Both the position numbers and the translations under genes were made by a program. Shown here piece after piece: positions 1 to 5,288 of a stretch of DNA of 8,897 nucleotides. Each line of letters starts with the position of its first letter. Positions within the stretch are counted from its first letter, which is position 1. The notes beneath the pieces were generated by a model. That model worked only from the letters and a program-made list of their open reading frames with translations, did not search any database and was not told the DNA's origin. The stretch is taken from NCBI GenBank assembly GCA_963205285.1, contig CAUJJQ010000184.1, forward strand, positions 1-8,897, read 5' to 3'. The stretch is from Pseudomonadota bacterium. GTDB taxonomy: Bacteria > Pseudomonadota > Alphaproteobacteria > Sphingomonadales > Sphingomonadaceae.

Positions 1-309
1 CTGGTCCGACATATCGCAGCTTATGTTCAAAATGGGAACGGGGTCGGCCACCGGTTCACCTGCCGCAATCGCCCGTGCCGCGCCGTCGAGTGTATAGCCC
101 TGATGATGGATATATTGGTCAAGTTGGCGCACCAGCGCGACATCTTCGGGCCGGAAATACCGCCGCCCGCCCGCCCTGCGCACCGGGCGCAGTGCAGCAA
201 CATGGCTTTCCCAATAACGCAATATATGGGTGGCGATGCCAGTTTCGGCGCTCACTTCGCCGATGGTACGCAGCGCACCGGGTGCCTTTGCCGACACCCC
301 GGCGGTCAT
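1..309 (-). CDS. MerR-family transcriptional regulator, N-terminal part (3' end outside window)
   Basis: This is a DNA-binding regulator, cut by the left edge: 103 residues are visible and the frame is still open at base 1. Residues 14-35 form the MerR helix-turn-helix (IGEVSAETGI, then LRYWES), followed by the wing with GGRRYF at 47-52 and RPEDV at 53-57. The second helical part, HHQGYTLDGAARAIAAG (68-84), matches the usual 'GYT(I/L)xG' segment of this family. After residue 85 the chain enters a variable effector or linker region that cannot be judged. The ATG at 309 shares one base with the ihfA stop (TAATG), so translation is probably coupled. No strong Shine-Dalgarno is visible. A MerR-type gene directly after ihfA is a common alphaproteobacterial arrangement. 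Its ligand and targets are unknown, and no metal-binding cysteines are seen in the visible part. Confidence 0.9.
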   Translation of the reverse strand, partial: MTAGVSAKAPGALRTIGEVSAETGIATHILRYWESHVAALRPVRRAGGRRYFRPEDVALVRQLDQYIHHQGYTLDGAARAIAAGEPVADPVPILNISCDMSDQ

Positions 310-602
310 TATTTATCCGATACCGTTGCGCGAACCGACTGCGCGGCGCGAAAACCCATGACGCGGCGCGGGCTGATAGCCGCCTCTGCCCCTGTTTTGG
401 GGTTGCGCCCAGTGCGCGCGCGCTTGTCGCGCAGCGTGAAGGTACCAAATCCGGTGAGTTTCACCTGATCGCCAGCAGCCAGTGCATTGGTAATCGTGTC
501 GATCACATCTTCGACCATCCGCGCCGAATCGGCTCGCGACAAGCCCACCGCGCGGTTGATGTTTTCCGCAATATCCGCACGGGTCAGCGTTGGTTCGCTC
601 AT
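309..602 (-). CDS. ihfA: Integration host factor subunit alpha
   Basis: This 97-residue DNA-bending protein would pair with IHF-beta, bend DNA sharply at specific sites, and help organise the nucleoid, promoters and recombination. It has the full HU/IHF fold: N-terminal helices (residues 5-43), the [15 protein letters not shown] strand region (46-60), and the arm motif GRNPKTG at 65-71, whose Pro68 is the intercalating residue. The [13 protein letters not shown] segment (76-88) closes the body. The arm and the QVKL(T/S)GFG segment resemble E. coli IhfA more than HU or IhfB. The ATG at 602 is preceded by AGGGGGA, a good ribosome binding site. It sits 104 bp downstream of the fabH stop, a gap holding a candidate promoter and two palindromes, so it may be transcribed both with fabH and on its own. 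Its stop overlaps the start of the merR-type gene by one base. Confidence 0.95.
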   Translation of the reverse strand: MSEPTLTRADIAENINRAVGLSRADSARMVEDVIDTITNALAAGDQVKLTGFGTFTLRDKRARTGRNPKTGAEAAISPRRVMGFRAAQSVRATVSDK

Positions 603-623
603 CTTCTACGGTCCCCCTTGATT

Positions 624-638
624 CTACCAAATTGGTAG
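624..638. repeat. 15-bp perfect palindrome in the ihfA leader
   Basis: CTACCAA and TTGGTAG flank a single central base, giving a perfect 7+1+7 inverted repeat that starts 22 bp upstream of the ihfA ATG. Its core, CCAAATTGG (627-635), recurs at 660-668, exactly 33 bp away. It would lie a few bases downstream of the start site of the candidate ihfA promoter. An operator is an inference; a short RNA hairpin in the leader is the alternative. Confidence 0.5.
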
Positions 639-649
639 TCAATCTGGCG

Positions 650-678
650 TTGCTACTGTCCAAATTGGCGCGATGCAA
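650..678 (-). promoter_or_regulatory. Candidate ihfA promoter with centred palindrome
   Basis: On the minus strand, TTGCAT (673-678) and TAGCAA (650-655) are separated by 17 bp, a plausible but imperfect sigma70-type pair. The palindrome CCAAATTGG (660-668) is centred at base 664, exactly the middle of the spacer. MerR-type regulators bind dyads in that position, and such a gene lies downstream of ihfA. The expected start site near 643 gives a leader of about 40 bases. The hexamers are only a moderate match to consensus. Confidence 0.3.
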
Positions 679-706
679 GTAATTCGCAAGTCCGATTTAT
701 ACAAGC

Positions 707-1663
707 TCAATATCGCAGCAAACAGGCACCCCAGGTAAATCCCCCGCCCATCGCCTCCAGCGCCAGCATATCGCCGCGCTGAATCCGCCCGTCGCGCACC
801 GCCGTATCGAGCGCTAGCGGCACCGATGCCGCCGACGTATTGGCATGACGATCAACCGTCATCACCACCCGTTCGGCGGGTAGGCCCAATTTCTTGACCG
901 TCGCATCGATGATGCGTTTGTTCGCCTGATGCGGCACAACCCAGTCGATATCGCTGGAGTTCAGCCCCGCATCGGCGATGACGTCGGTCAGCACCTGCGC
1001 CAAATTGGTGACCGCGTGGCGGAATACTTCGCGCCCCGCCATACGGATCATCCCCGTCGTCTGCGTCGTCGAAACCCCGCCATCGGCATAGAGCATCGGT
1101 GCCTGCGTGCCATCGGCGTGGAGGCGGCTGGCGATGATGCCGCGCGCTGGATCATCATTGGCTTCGAGCACGACCGCGCCCGCGCCATCGCCGAACAATA
1201 CGCAGGTTGTGCGGTCTTCCCAATCGAGCAGGCGGGTCATGGTTTCCGCCCCGATGATGAGCGCACAGCGCGCGCTGCCCACCGCCAGCATCGCATCCGC
1301 AATGGATAGCGCATAGACAAAGCCCGAGCAGACCGCCTGCACATCAAAAGCGGCGCATGTCGGCGCGCCGAGCAGCGCCTGCACCTTGGTCGCGCTGGCG
1401 GGAAAGCTGTTGTCGGGGCTAGTCTTCGCCACGATTATAAGGTCGATGTCAGCGGCAGAACGCCCGGCGGCGGATAGCGCCTGACGCGCCGCCTCAGTCG
1501 CCAGCGTGGCGGTGGTTTCGCCCTGCCCCGCGATATAGCGTTGGCGGATGCCGGTGCGTTCGACGATCCATTCGTCGCTAGTGTCGATCCGTTCGGCCAG
1601 TTCGGCGTTGGTGACACAGCGGGCGGGCAGTGCGCTGCCGGTGCCGGTGATGATCGCGCCCAT
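707..1663 (-). CDS. fabH: Beta-ketoacyl-[acyl-carrier-protein] synthase III
   Basis: FabH condenses an acyl-CoA primer (usually acetyl-CoA) with malonyl-ACP to start type II fatty acid synthesis in the cytosol. The 318-residue length is normal. The catalytic triad is complete: Cys112 in VQAVCSGF, His245 in PHQANKRI, and Asn275 in HANTSAAS. Other family signatures are [15 protein letters not shown] (28-42), [12 protein letters not shown] (156-167) and the C-terminal GGGFTWGA (306-313). The ATG at 1663 lies 2 bp after the plsX stop. An AGGAG lies about 10 bases upstream, inside the plsX 3' end, so the two genes are certainly co-transcribed. In E. coli fabD follows fabH; here ihfA follows, as in many alphaproteobacteria. 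Primer preference (acetyl versus longer or branched acyl-CoA) cannot be told from the sequence. Confidence 0.97.
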   Translation of the reverse strand: MGAIITGTGSALPARCVTNAELAERIDTSDEWIVERTGIRQRYIAGQGETTATLATEAARQALSAAGRSAADIDLIIVAKTSPDNSFPASATKVQALLGAPTCAAFDVQAVCSGFVYALSIADAMLAVGSARCALIIGAETMTRLLDWEDRTTCVLFGDGAGAVVLEANDDPARGIIASRLHADGTQAPMLYADGGVSTTQTTGMIRMAGREVFRHAVTNLAQVLTDVIADAGLNSSDIDWVVPHQANKRIIDATVKKLGLPAERVVMTVDRHANTSAASVPLALDTAVRDGRIQRGDMLALEAMGGGFTWGACLLRY

Positions 1664-1665
1664 GG

Positions 1666-2709
1666 TCAGCCCGCTCCTGTTTGCGCGTGATGCAGATCGG
1701 CCATATCCTGTTCGACCTGCCCCAAAATATCCTTGTGCAATAATTCGGCCGCGACGTGAATGGCGTTCGCCACCCCCTTGGCATTGGCGCTGCCATGGCT
1801 TTTTAACACCAGACCGTTCAGCCCGAGAAACAGCGCACCATTATGATTATTGGGATCAAGGTGGTGGCGCAATAATTCGGTTGCGGGGCGGGAGATTAGG
1901 AAACCGATTTTGGATCGTGTCGAACTGGTAAAGGCGCGGCGCAGCAAATCGGTGACGAAACGCGCCGTCCCCTCGATCGTCTTGAGCGCGATATTGCCTG
2001 AGAAACCGTCATGGACGACGACATCCACATCGCCGCGTGACAATTTGTCCCCCTCTATATAGCCGCAAAATTGCAGCGGCAGGTCGGGGGCATCGCGCAA
2101 AATCTGTGCCGCGATGCGGATCGAATCGACGCCCTTTTGATCCTCCGTCCCGATGTTGAGGAGCGCGACGCGCGGGCGTTCTATGCCCATGCCGGTGCGC
2201 GCATAGGCGGCCCCCATCAGCGCAAATTCGACGAGGTTATTGGCATCGCATTCGGTGTTGGCCCCAAGGTCGAGCATGACGACATCATTATCGCCCAGCG
2301 TCGGCAGCATCGCGGCGAGCGCCGGACGGTCAATCCCCGGCAATGTGCGCAACGACAATTTCGCCATCGCCATCAGCATGCCGGTGTTGCCCGCAGAAAC
2401 GGCTGCGCCCGCTTCCTTGGCCTTTACCGCATGGACGGCGCGCCCCATCGATGTGTCGCGCGCTCGACGCAAAGTTTCGCGCGATGGCTTTTCATCGCCC
2501 GAAACAACCGCTTCGACAGGGAGGATTTGGCTGACAGCGGCGAGCGCGGGGTGTTGGCCGAGCGCCGATTGTATCTGCGGCTCGTCACCCACCAACAGGA
2601 AATGGAGGTCGCTTTGCGCTTTGAGTGCCAGACTTGCGCCCGCCAGCATGACTACCACCCCGCCATCGCCGCCCATCGCGTCGATGGCTATGCGCTGGAG
2701 GTCGGGCAT
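1666..2709 (-). CDS. plsX: Phosphate acyltransferase PlsX
   Basis: PlsX makes acyl-phosphate from acyl-ACP and phosphate. PlsY then uses this to acylate glycerol-3-phosphate, the first step of membrane phospholipid synthesis. It is a peripheral cytosolic enzyme. The 347-residue chain carries the family blocks in order: IAIDAMGGD (7-15), SAGNTG (105-110), DLGAN (147-151), LLNIGTE (183-189), [10 protein letters not shown] (234-243) and [13 protein letters not shown] (297-309). The start at 2709 places IAIDAMGGD at the usual distance from the N-terminus. No clear Shine-Dalgarno is visible: the 20 bases upstream are mostly C and G. Translation may therefore depend on coupling with rpmF, whose stop is 40 bp upstream. 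The C-terminal tail beyond about residue 335 is variable in the family. Confidence 0.96.
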   Translation of the reverse strand: MPDLQRIAIDAMGGDGGVVVMLAGASLALKAQSDLHFLLVGDEPQIQSALGQHPALAAVSQILPVEAVVSGDEKPSRETLRRARDTSMGRAVHAVKAKEAGAAVSAGNTGMLMAMAKLSLRTLPGIDRPALAAMLPTLGDNDVVMLDLGANTECDANNLVEFALMGAAYARTGMGIERPRVALLNIGTEDQKGVDSIRIAAQILRDAPDLPLQFCGYIEGDKLSRGDVDVVVHDGFSGNIALKTIEGTARFVTDLLRRAFTSSTRSKIGFLISRPATELLRHHLDPNNHNGALFLGLNGLVLKSHGSANAKGVANAIHVAAELLHKDILGQVEQDMADLHHAQTGAG

Positions 2710-2749
2710 GGAGTGGGGGCGGTTCGCTAAAGCCGGTCGCTGATGGGCG

Positions 2750-2929
2750 TCAGACGCCGACGGCGACGACTTCGCGGCCGTTATAATGGCCGCAAGCAGC
2801 GCACAAATGGTGTGGGCGCTTTAATTCGCCGCAGTTGGAGCATTCCTGAAACGCTTCAACCGAAAGCGCGTCGTGGCTGCGGCGCATACCGCGCTTGGAC
2901 GGGGAGGTTTTACGCTTAGGGACGGCCAT
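2750..2929 (-). CDS. rpmF: 50S ribosomal protein L32
   Basis: This small protein of the large ribosomal subunit has 59 residues. It starts [20 protein letters not shown], the standard L32 N-terminus, and contains [21 protein letters not shown]. Four cysteines (C30, C33, C43, C46) form an intact zinc ribbon (CxxC...CxxC), so this is the zinc-dependent form and not a zinc-free paralogue. The ATG at 2929 has AGGTAG just upstream. The gene is first in the rpmF-plsX-fabH group and 40 bp ahead of plsX, the widely conserved link between ribosome and lipid genes. No convincing promoter was identified, although one must lie in the 251-bp divergent spacer upstream. Confidence 0.97.
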   Translation of the reverse strand: MAVPKRKTSPSKRGMRRSHDALSVEAFQECSNCGELKRPHHLCAACGHYNGREVVAVGV

Positions 2930-3180
2930 GATTCTACCTGTACGCTATAAGAGACGGATATGGGGCGGCCCCTTACCGCGCCCGGCCCCTTTTGGCAAAT
3001 ATTCCATCCGCCGCGCGCCGCCAAAGGCGCGGGGGGAGTGGGGTCGATGCCAAGGGGATGAGTCGCAACAAGCGGCAAATCGCGCGCCGCCTTAGCCGCT
3101 TTGGTGATATTTGCAAGGCCATTGCGCTTCGTCGCGCCATGCGGCACCTGTTGTCGCCGGGGTAGCAAAGGGAAAATCAT
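2930..3180. other. Divergent intergenic spacer between rpmF and the MAPEG gene
   Basis: No credible gene is seen in these 251 bp. The only long frames here are antisense or off-frame extensions without codon bias. The region must hold the rpmF promoter (minus) and the MAPEG promoter (plus), but no clear sigma70 pair stands out. It contains several short repeats. CGGCCCCTT occurs at 2966-2974 and 2983-2991, 17 bp apart. GGCAAAT plus GCGCGCCGCC occurs at 2994-3022 and again at 3074-3091. A perfect 8-bp inverted pair, GCAAATAT/ATATTTGC, lies at 2995-3002 and 3107-3114. A GC hairpin (CGCGCC, 6-base loop, GGCGCG) falls around 3014-3031. Confidence 0.5.
3168..3173 (+). promoter_or_regulatory. Ribosome binding site of the MAPEG gene
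   Basis: AAGGGA lies 7 bases before the ATG at 3181. This fixes the start of the only plus-strand gene. Confidence 0.6.
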
Positions 3181-3609
3181 ATGCCGACAATCAGCCTCAT
3201 TTTTACGGCAGCAGCCGTTTTGCTCAATATCTGGCTCGGCATACGCTGCGGCCAGCGGCGCACAGCGGCCAAGGTCAACCATGGCGATGGCGGGGACGTC
3301 CTGCTCGCTCGACGGATGCGCGCGCAGCTCAACTATGCGGAAAATGCGCCGCTGACGTTGCTGCTTTTCCTGTTGCTCGAAATAACAGGGGCGAGTGCGA
3401 CCTTTTTATGGGTGATGGCAGGCGCATTCCTTATCGCGCGGATCCTCCACCCGATTGGTATGGACGCGGAAAAGGGGCATCCGGCGCGGATGGTCGGGAC
3501 AGTTATGACGCTGTTGGTACAGGTCATATTGGCGGGCTATGCGCTCTATTGCGGCTATCAATTGTTCCAGCTTACCGACTTGCCCGCCAGCATTGGCGGC
3601 AGCGCCTGA
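3181..3609 (+). CDS. MAPEG-family integral membrane protein
   Basis: This 142-residue protein belongs to the MAPEG superfamily (membrane-associated proteins in eicosanoid and glutathione metabolism). Bacterial members are mostly uncharacterised, and some act as microsomal-type glutathione transferases. About four membrane segments are visible: roughly 4-22, 57-70, 74-92 and 104-126. The family signature RAQLNYAENAP (47-57) carries the conserved Arg, Gln, Asn, Glu and Pro of the helix 1-2 junction, and ARILHPIG (86-93) is the usual segment before helix 4. The start follows a clear Shine-Dalgarno. It is the lone plus-strand gene, divergent from rpmF and convergent with the MBL gene (2 bp between stops). 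A weak hairpin (GGCGGCAGCGCC, about 3595-3606) overlaps the end of the gene, with TTTTT at 3616-3620, and may end transcription. Substrate and enzymatic activity are not known. Confidence 0.85.
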   Translation: MPTISLIFTAAAVLLNIWLGIRCGQRRTAAKVNHGDGGDVLLARRMRAQLNYAENAPLTLLLFLLLEITGASATFLWVMAGAFLIARILHPIGMDAEKGHPARMVGTVMTLLVQVILAGYALYCGYQLFQLTDLPASIGGSA

Positions 3610-3611
3610 GC

Positions 3612-4265
3612 CTAGTTTTTCGCGCGCGCCAGCACCGCGTCGGCGACAAAGCCGTTGTGCGCGCGTTCGGCGCCAAAGCTGCTGGTGCGGCCATGGCCGG
3701 GGACGAACAGGACATCATTGCCAAGCGGCCATAGCCGCTGGGTAATCGACGCAATCAGCGCAGCGTGATCGCCCATCGGGAAATCGGTGCGCCAGATGCT
3801 GCCTTCGAACAATACATCGCCGACGACGGCAAAGCGCGATGGCGCGTGGTAAAAAACGACATGGCCGGGCGTATGGCCAGGGCAGTGGATGACGTCGAGC
3901 GTCAGGTCGCCCAGCGTTACCGTATCGCCATGTTCCAGCCAGCGGTCGGGTTCGAACACCGCGCCTGCGATGCCGTAATTGCGCCCATCCTCCTCCAACC
4001 GGGAAATCCAGAAACGATCGGCTTCCTGCGGCCCTTCGATGGGGAGGTTTAATTGCTTGGCAAGCGTCCCTGCCTCCCCACAATGGTCGATATGGCCATG
4101 GGTGATCAGGATCTTGACCAATTGCACGCCGGCCTGCGCGACCGCAGCCTTTATACGGTCTAGGTCACCGCCAGGGTCGATTAATGCGGCTGCATTGGTC
4201 TTTGTACACCAGATGAGCGAGCAATTTTGTTGGAGCGGCGTCACAGGGATGATGGCCGCCCGCAT
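3612..4265 (-). CDS. MBL-fold metallo-hydrolase, YcbL/glyoxalase II-like
   Basis: This is a metallo-beta-lactamase-fold hydrolase resembling E. coli YcbL, a glyoxalase II-type enzyme thought to cleave S-lactoylglutathione or similar thioesters. It is cytosolic, with no signal peptide. From the start chosen here it has 217 residues. In that numbering the metal ligands are H56, H58, D60 and H61 (THGHIDH), H131 (HCPGHTPGH), D150 (GDVLFEGS) and H191 (VPGHG), so both metal sites are complete. The conserved N-terminus (RAAIIPVTPLQQNCSLIW) begins right after the ATG at 4265. An upstream in-frame ATG at 4322 would add 19 Pro/Ser/Gln-rich residues without family support. No strong Shine-Dalgarno precedes either start. 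It lies about 200 bp downstream of bfr, behind the two-palindrome element, and converges on the MAPEG gene. The exact substrate is inferred from family membership only. Confidence 0.9.
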   Translation of the reverse strand: MRAAIIPVTPLQQNCSLIWCTKTNAAALIDPGGDLDRIKAAVAQAGVQLVKILITHGHIDHCGEAGTLAKQLNLPIEGPQEADRFWISRLEEDGRNYGIAGAVFEPDRWLEHGDTVTLGDLTLDVIHCPGHTPGHVVFYHAPSRFAVVGDVLFEGSIWRTDFPMGDHAALIASITQRLWPLGNDVLFVPGHGRTSSFGAERAHNGFVADAVLARAKN

Positions 4266-4371
4266 CGGGGGTTCTTGGGACGGCCGTTCAGACGACTGGG
4301 ATTGAGGCGGTGGAGCGTTCATGCCGTTGCCATGGCGATGCTGGCCATTTTGTGCAAGCGGGGATGGTCCA

Positions 4372-4471
4372 GGCCGTTTCGATTAGATTGAATCGAAACA
4401 GGCTCTAACAATCCTTGTTTTCCGTGATTTTCGAGCCGTGAAATGTTCCGTTTCACTCGAAATCGCTCTAG
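4372..4471. repeat. Two-palindrome intergenic mosaic element (RIME-like)
   Basis: This is a roughly 100-bp noncoding element between bfr and the MBL gene. Palindrome A is GTTTCGATT (4376-4384), a 6-base loop, and AATCGAAAC (4391-4399), a perfect 9-bp stem extended by GCC/GGC across one bulged A (4373-4403). Palindrome B spans 4426-4464: inner stem GTGAAA/TTTCAC with a 7-base loop, and outer arms GATTT-T-CGA and TCGAAATC with small bulges. Each palindrome is followed by GCTCTA (4402-4407 and 4465-4470), and a CCTTGTTTTCCGTG linker joins them. From memory this layout resembles the short palindromic mosaic elements of alphaproteobacteria (for example RIME of Rhizobium). That match is recollection, not a search. 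It could also end bfr transcription, although neither stem has a T-run after it on the minus strand. Confidence 0.6.
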
Positions 4472-4947
4472 TCGCTCGCGCCCTTGCTTTGTAGTTGGAT
4501 GTAATTTTCCATCCCCATGCGCGCGATCATTTCCTGCTGAGTTTCGATCCAATCGACATGTTCTTCCTCGCTCGCCAAAATATCGGCGAACAGCGCGCGG
4601 CTGACATAGTCGCCGACGCTTTCGGCATGGGCAATCGCGCCCTTTAGCTGGACAAGCGCATCTTGTTCGAGCGCCAAATCAGCGCCCAAAATCTCCGCCA
4701 CATTTTCCCCGATGCGCAGCCGACCCAGCATCTGAAAATTGGGCAGCCCGCCCAGAAATAATATGCGGTCAGCCAATTTGTCGGCATGTTTCATTTCATC
4801 AATCGATTCGTGCCGCTCATGCTCGGCAAGGCGCGCGACACCCCAATTGGCGAGCATCCGGTAATGGAGCCAATATTGGTTGATTGCGGTCAGTTCATTT
4901 TTCAGCGCATCATTCAGATGCTCGATGACCTTGGTATCGCCCTGCAT
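4468..4947 (-). CDS. bfr: Bacterioferritin (heme-containing ferritin)
   Basis: Bfr oxidises Fe2+ and stores it as a mineral in a 24-subunit cytosolic shell. This 159-residue protein aligns end to end with E. coli Bfr, from MQGDTKVIEHLN to the C-terminus. All dinuclear ferroxidase ligands are present: E18, E51, H54, E94, E127 and H130, together with Y25. Met52, the axial heme ligand at the dimer interface, is present, so this is the heme-binding type. The start at 4947 is chosen because GGAGG lies at 4954-4958, 6 bases away, and the N-terminus matches the family. The in-frame ATG at 4953 abuts that site and is less likely, and the longer open frame to 5178 is spurious. A good promoter lies just upstream. 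The bfd gene precedes it by 125 bp. The stop codon TAG falls inside the palindromic element, so the 3' end may have been remodelled by its insertion. Confidence 0.97.
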   Translation of the reverse strand: MQGDTKVIEHLNDALKNELTAINQYWLHYRMLANWGVARLAEHERHESIDEMKHADKLADRILFLGGLPNFQMLGRLRIGENVAEILGADLALEQDALVQLKGAIAHAESVGDYVSRALFADILASEEEHVDWIETQQEMIARMGMENYIQLQSKGASD

Positions 4948-4953
4948 GTCCAT

Positions 4954-4958
4954 CCTCC
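4954..4958 (-). promoter_or_regulatory. bfr ribosome binding site
   Basis: GGAGG on the minus strand sits 6 bases before the ATG at 4947. It directly abuts the alternative ATG at 4953, which decides the start in favour of 4947. Confidence 0.7.
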
Positions 4959-4978
4959 GGCATTTTTGATCGGCCACC

Positions 4979-5007
4979 ATTATGCGCCCAAGCGGATTCG
5001 CTGCCAA
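4979..5007 (-). promoter_or_regulatory. bfr promoter (sigma70-like)
   Basis: On the minus strand, TTGGCA (5002-5007) and CATAAT (4979-4984) are separated by exactly 17 bp. The expected start site is near 4972, giving a leader of about 25 bases with the GGAGG site. This suggests bfr can be transcribed independently of bfd. No clear Fur, Irr or RirA operator was recognised around it. A short stem with six T in its loop (GGAC/GTCC, about 5016-5029) lies just upstream and could reduce readthrough from bfd. Confidence 0.55.
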
Positions 5008-5072
5008 GGGGGTTGGGACAAAAAAGTCCAGCTTTTCTGCGGTTTCGCTAATGCGAGTGCGTTGCGGGTGCG

Positions 5073-5246
5073 TTAAATTTGCTGCGCGCGCTCGGCGGCA
5101 ATCACGTCGCGGGCGGCGGGAACGCAGGTGCCGCATTTGGGGCGGCGACCCAAGCTGCGATAGGCGCTGTTGGGGCATGTCGCACCCGACCGGGCGGCGG
5201 CACGGACATCATCTTCACGCAGGGCATTGCAGACGCACAGGATCAT
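5073..5246 (-). CDS. bfd: Bacterioferritin-associated ferredoxin, BFD-like [2Fe-2S] protein
   Basis: Bfd is a small [2Fe-2S] protein that binds Bfr and donates electrons to reduce stored Fe3+ so that iron can leave the shell. From the start chosen here it has 57 residues, with cysteines C4 and C6 (LCVCN) and C38 and C41 (KCGTC). These are the same four positions as in E. coli Bfd, which supports the ATG at 5246 over the in-frame ATGs at 5252 and 5282. An extra Cys24 is present. The Bfr-interaction loop cannot be judged in detail. No Shine-Dalgarno precedes any of the starts; a possible promoter ends 7 bases before this ATG, so the mRNA may be leaderless. The gene lies 125 bp upstream of bfr and 42 bp downstream of the DUF418 gene, all on the same strand. 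Bfd is normally made under iron limitation and Bfr under iron sufficiency, which fits separate promoters. Confidence 0.92.
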   Translation of the reverse strand: MILCVCNALREDDVRAAARSGATCPNSAYRSLGRRPKCGTCVPAARDVIAAERAQQI

Positions 5247-5253
5247 GCCCATG

Positions 5254-5282
5254 GTTCTAGCGCAAATGCGAGTAGGTCGCAA
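5254..5282 (-). promoter_or_regulatory. Candidate bfd promoter (possibly leaderless transcript)
   Basis: On the minus strand, TTGCGA (5277-5282) and TAGAAC (5254-5259) are separated by 17 bp. A start site 7-8 bases beyond the -10 would fall on the A of the bfd ATG at 5246. The match to consensus is moderate. Confidence 0.35.
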
Positions 5283-5288
5283 TAGCGT

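Noticed and set aside
1000..1008. Further CCAAATTGG copies at 1000-1008 (fabH) and 5720-5728 (DUF418 gene)
   Set aside because: Both fall inside coding sequence, where they encode Asn-Leu-Ala with ordinary codons. They are best explained by chance and codon use, unlike the pair upstream of ihfA.
2071..2730. 219-residue plus-strand open frame antisense to plsX
   Set aside because: It lies entirely opposite a clear plsX gene, has low-complexity Arg/His/Gln-rich composition typical of antisense frames in GC-rich DNA, and shows no domain or ribosome binding site.
2821..3282. 153-residue minus-strand open frame over rpmF and its upstream spacer
   Set aside because: It is in a different frame from the unmistakable L32 protein and crosses the divergent promoter region.
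4319..4552. 77-residue minus-strand open frame between bfr and the MBL gene
   Set aside because: It overlaps the bfr 3' end in another frame and runs through the palindromic element; there is no ribosome binding site or homology signal.
4948..5178. N-terminal extension of bfr to 5178
   Set aside because: The extension overlaps bfd, is unlike any bacterioferritin N-terminus, and the start at 4947 has an ideal ribosome binding site and a family-matching N-terminus.
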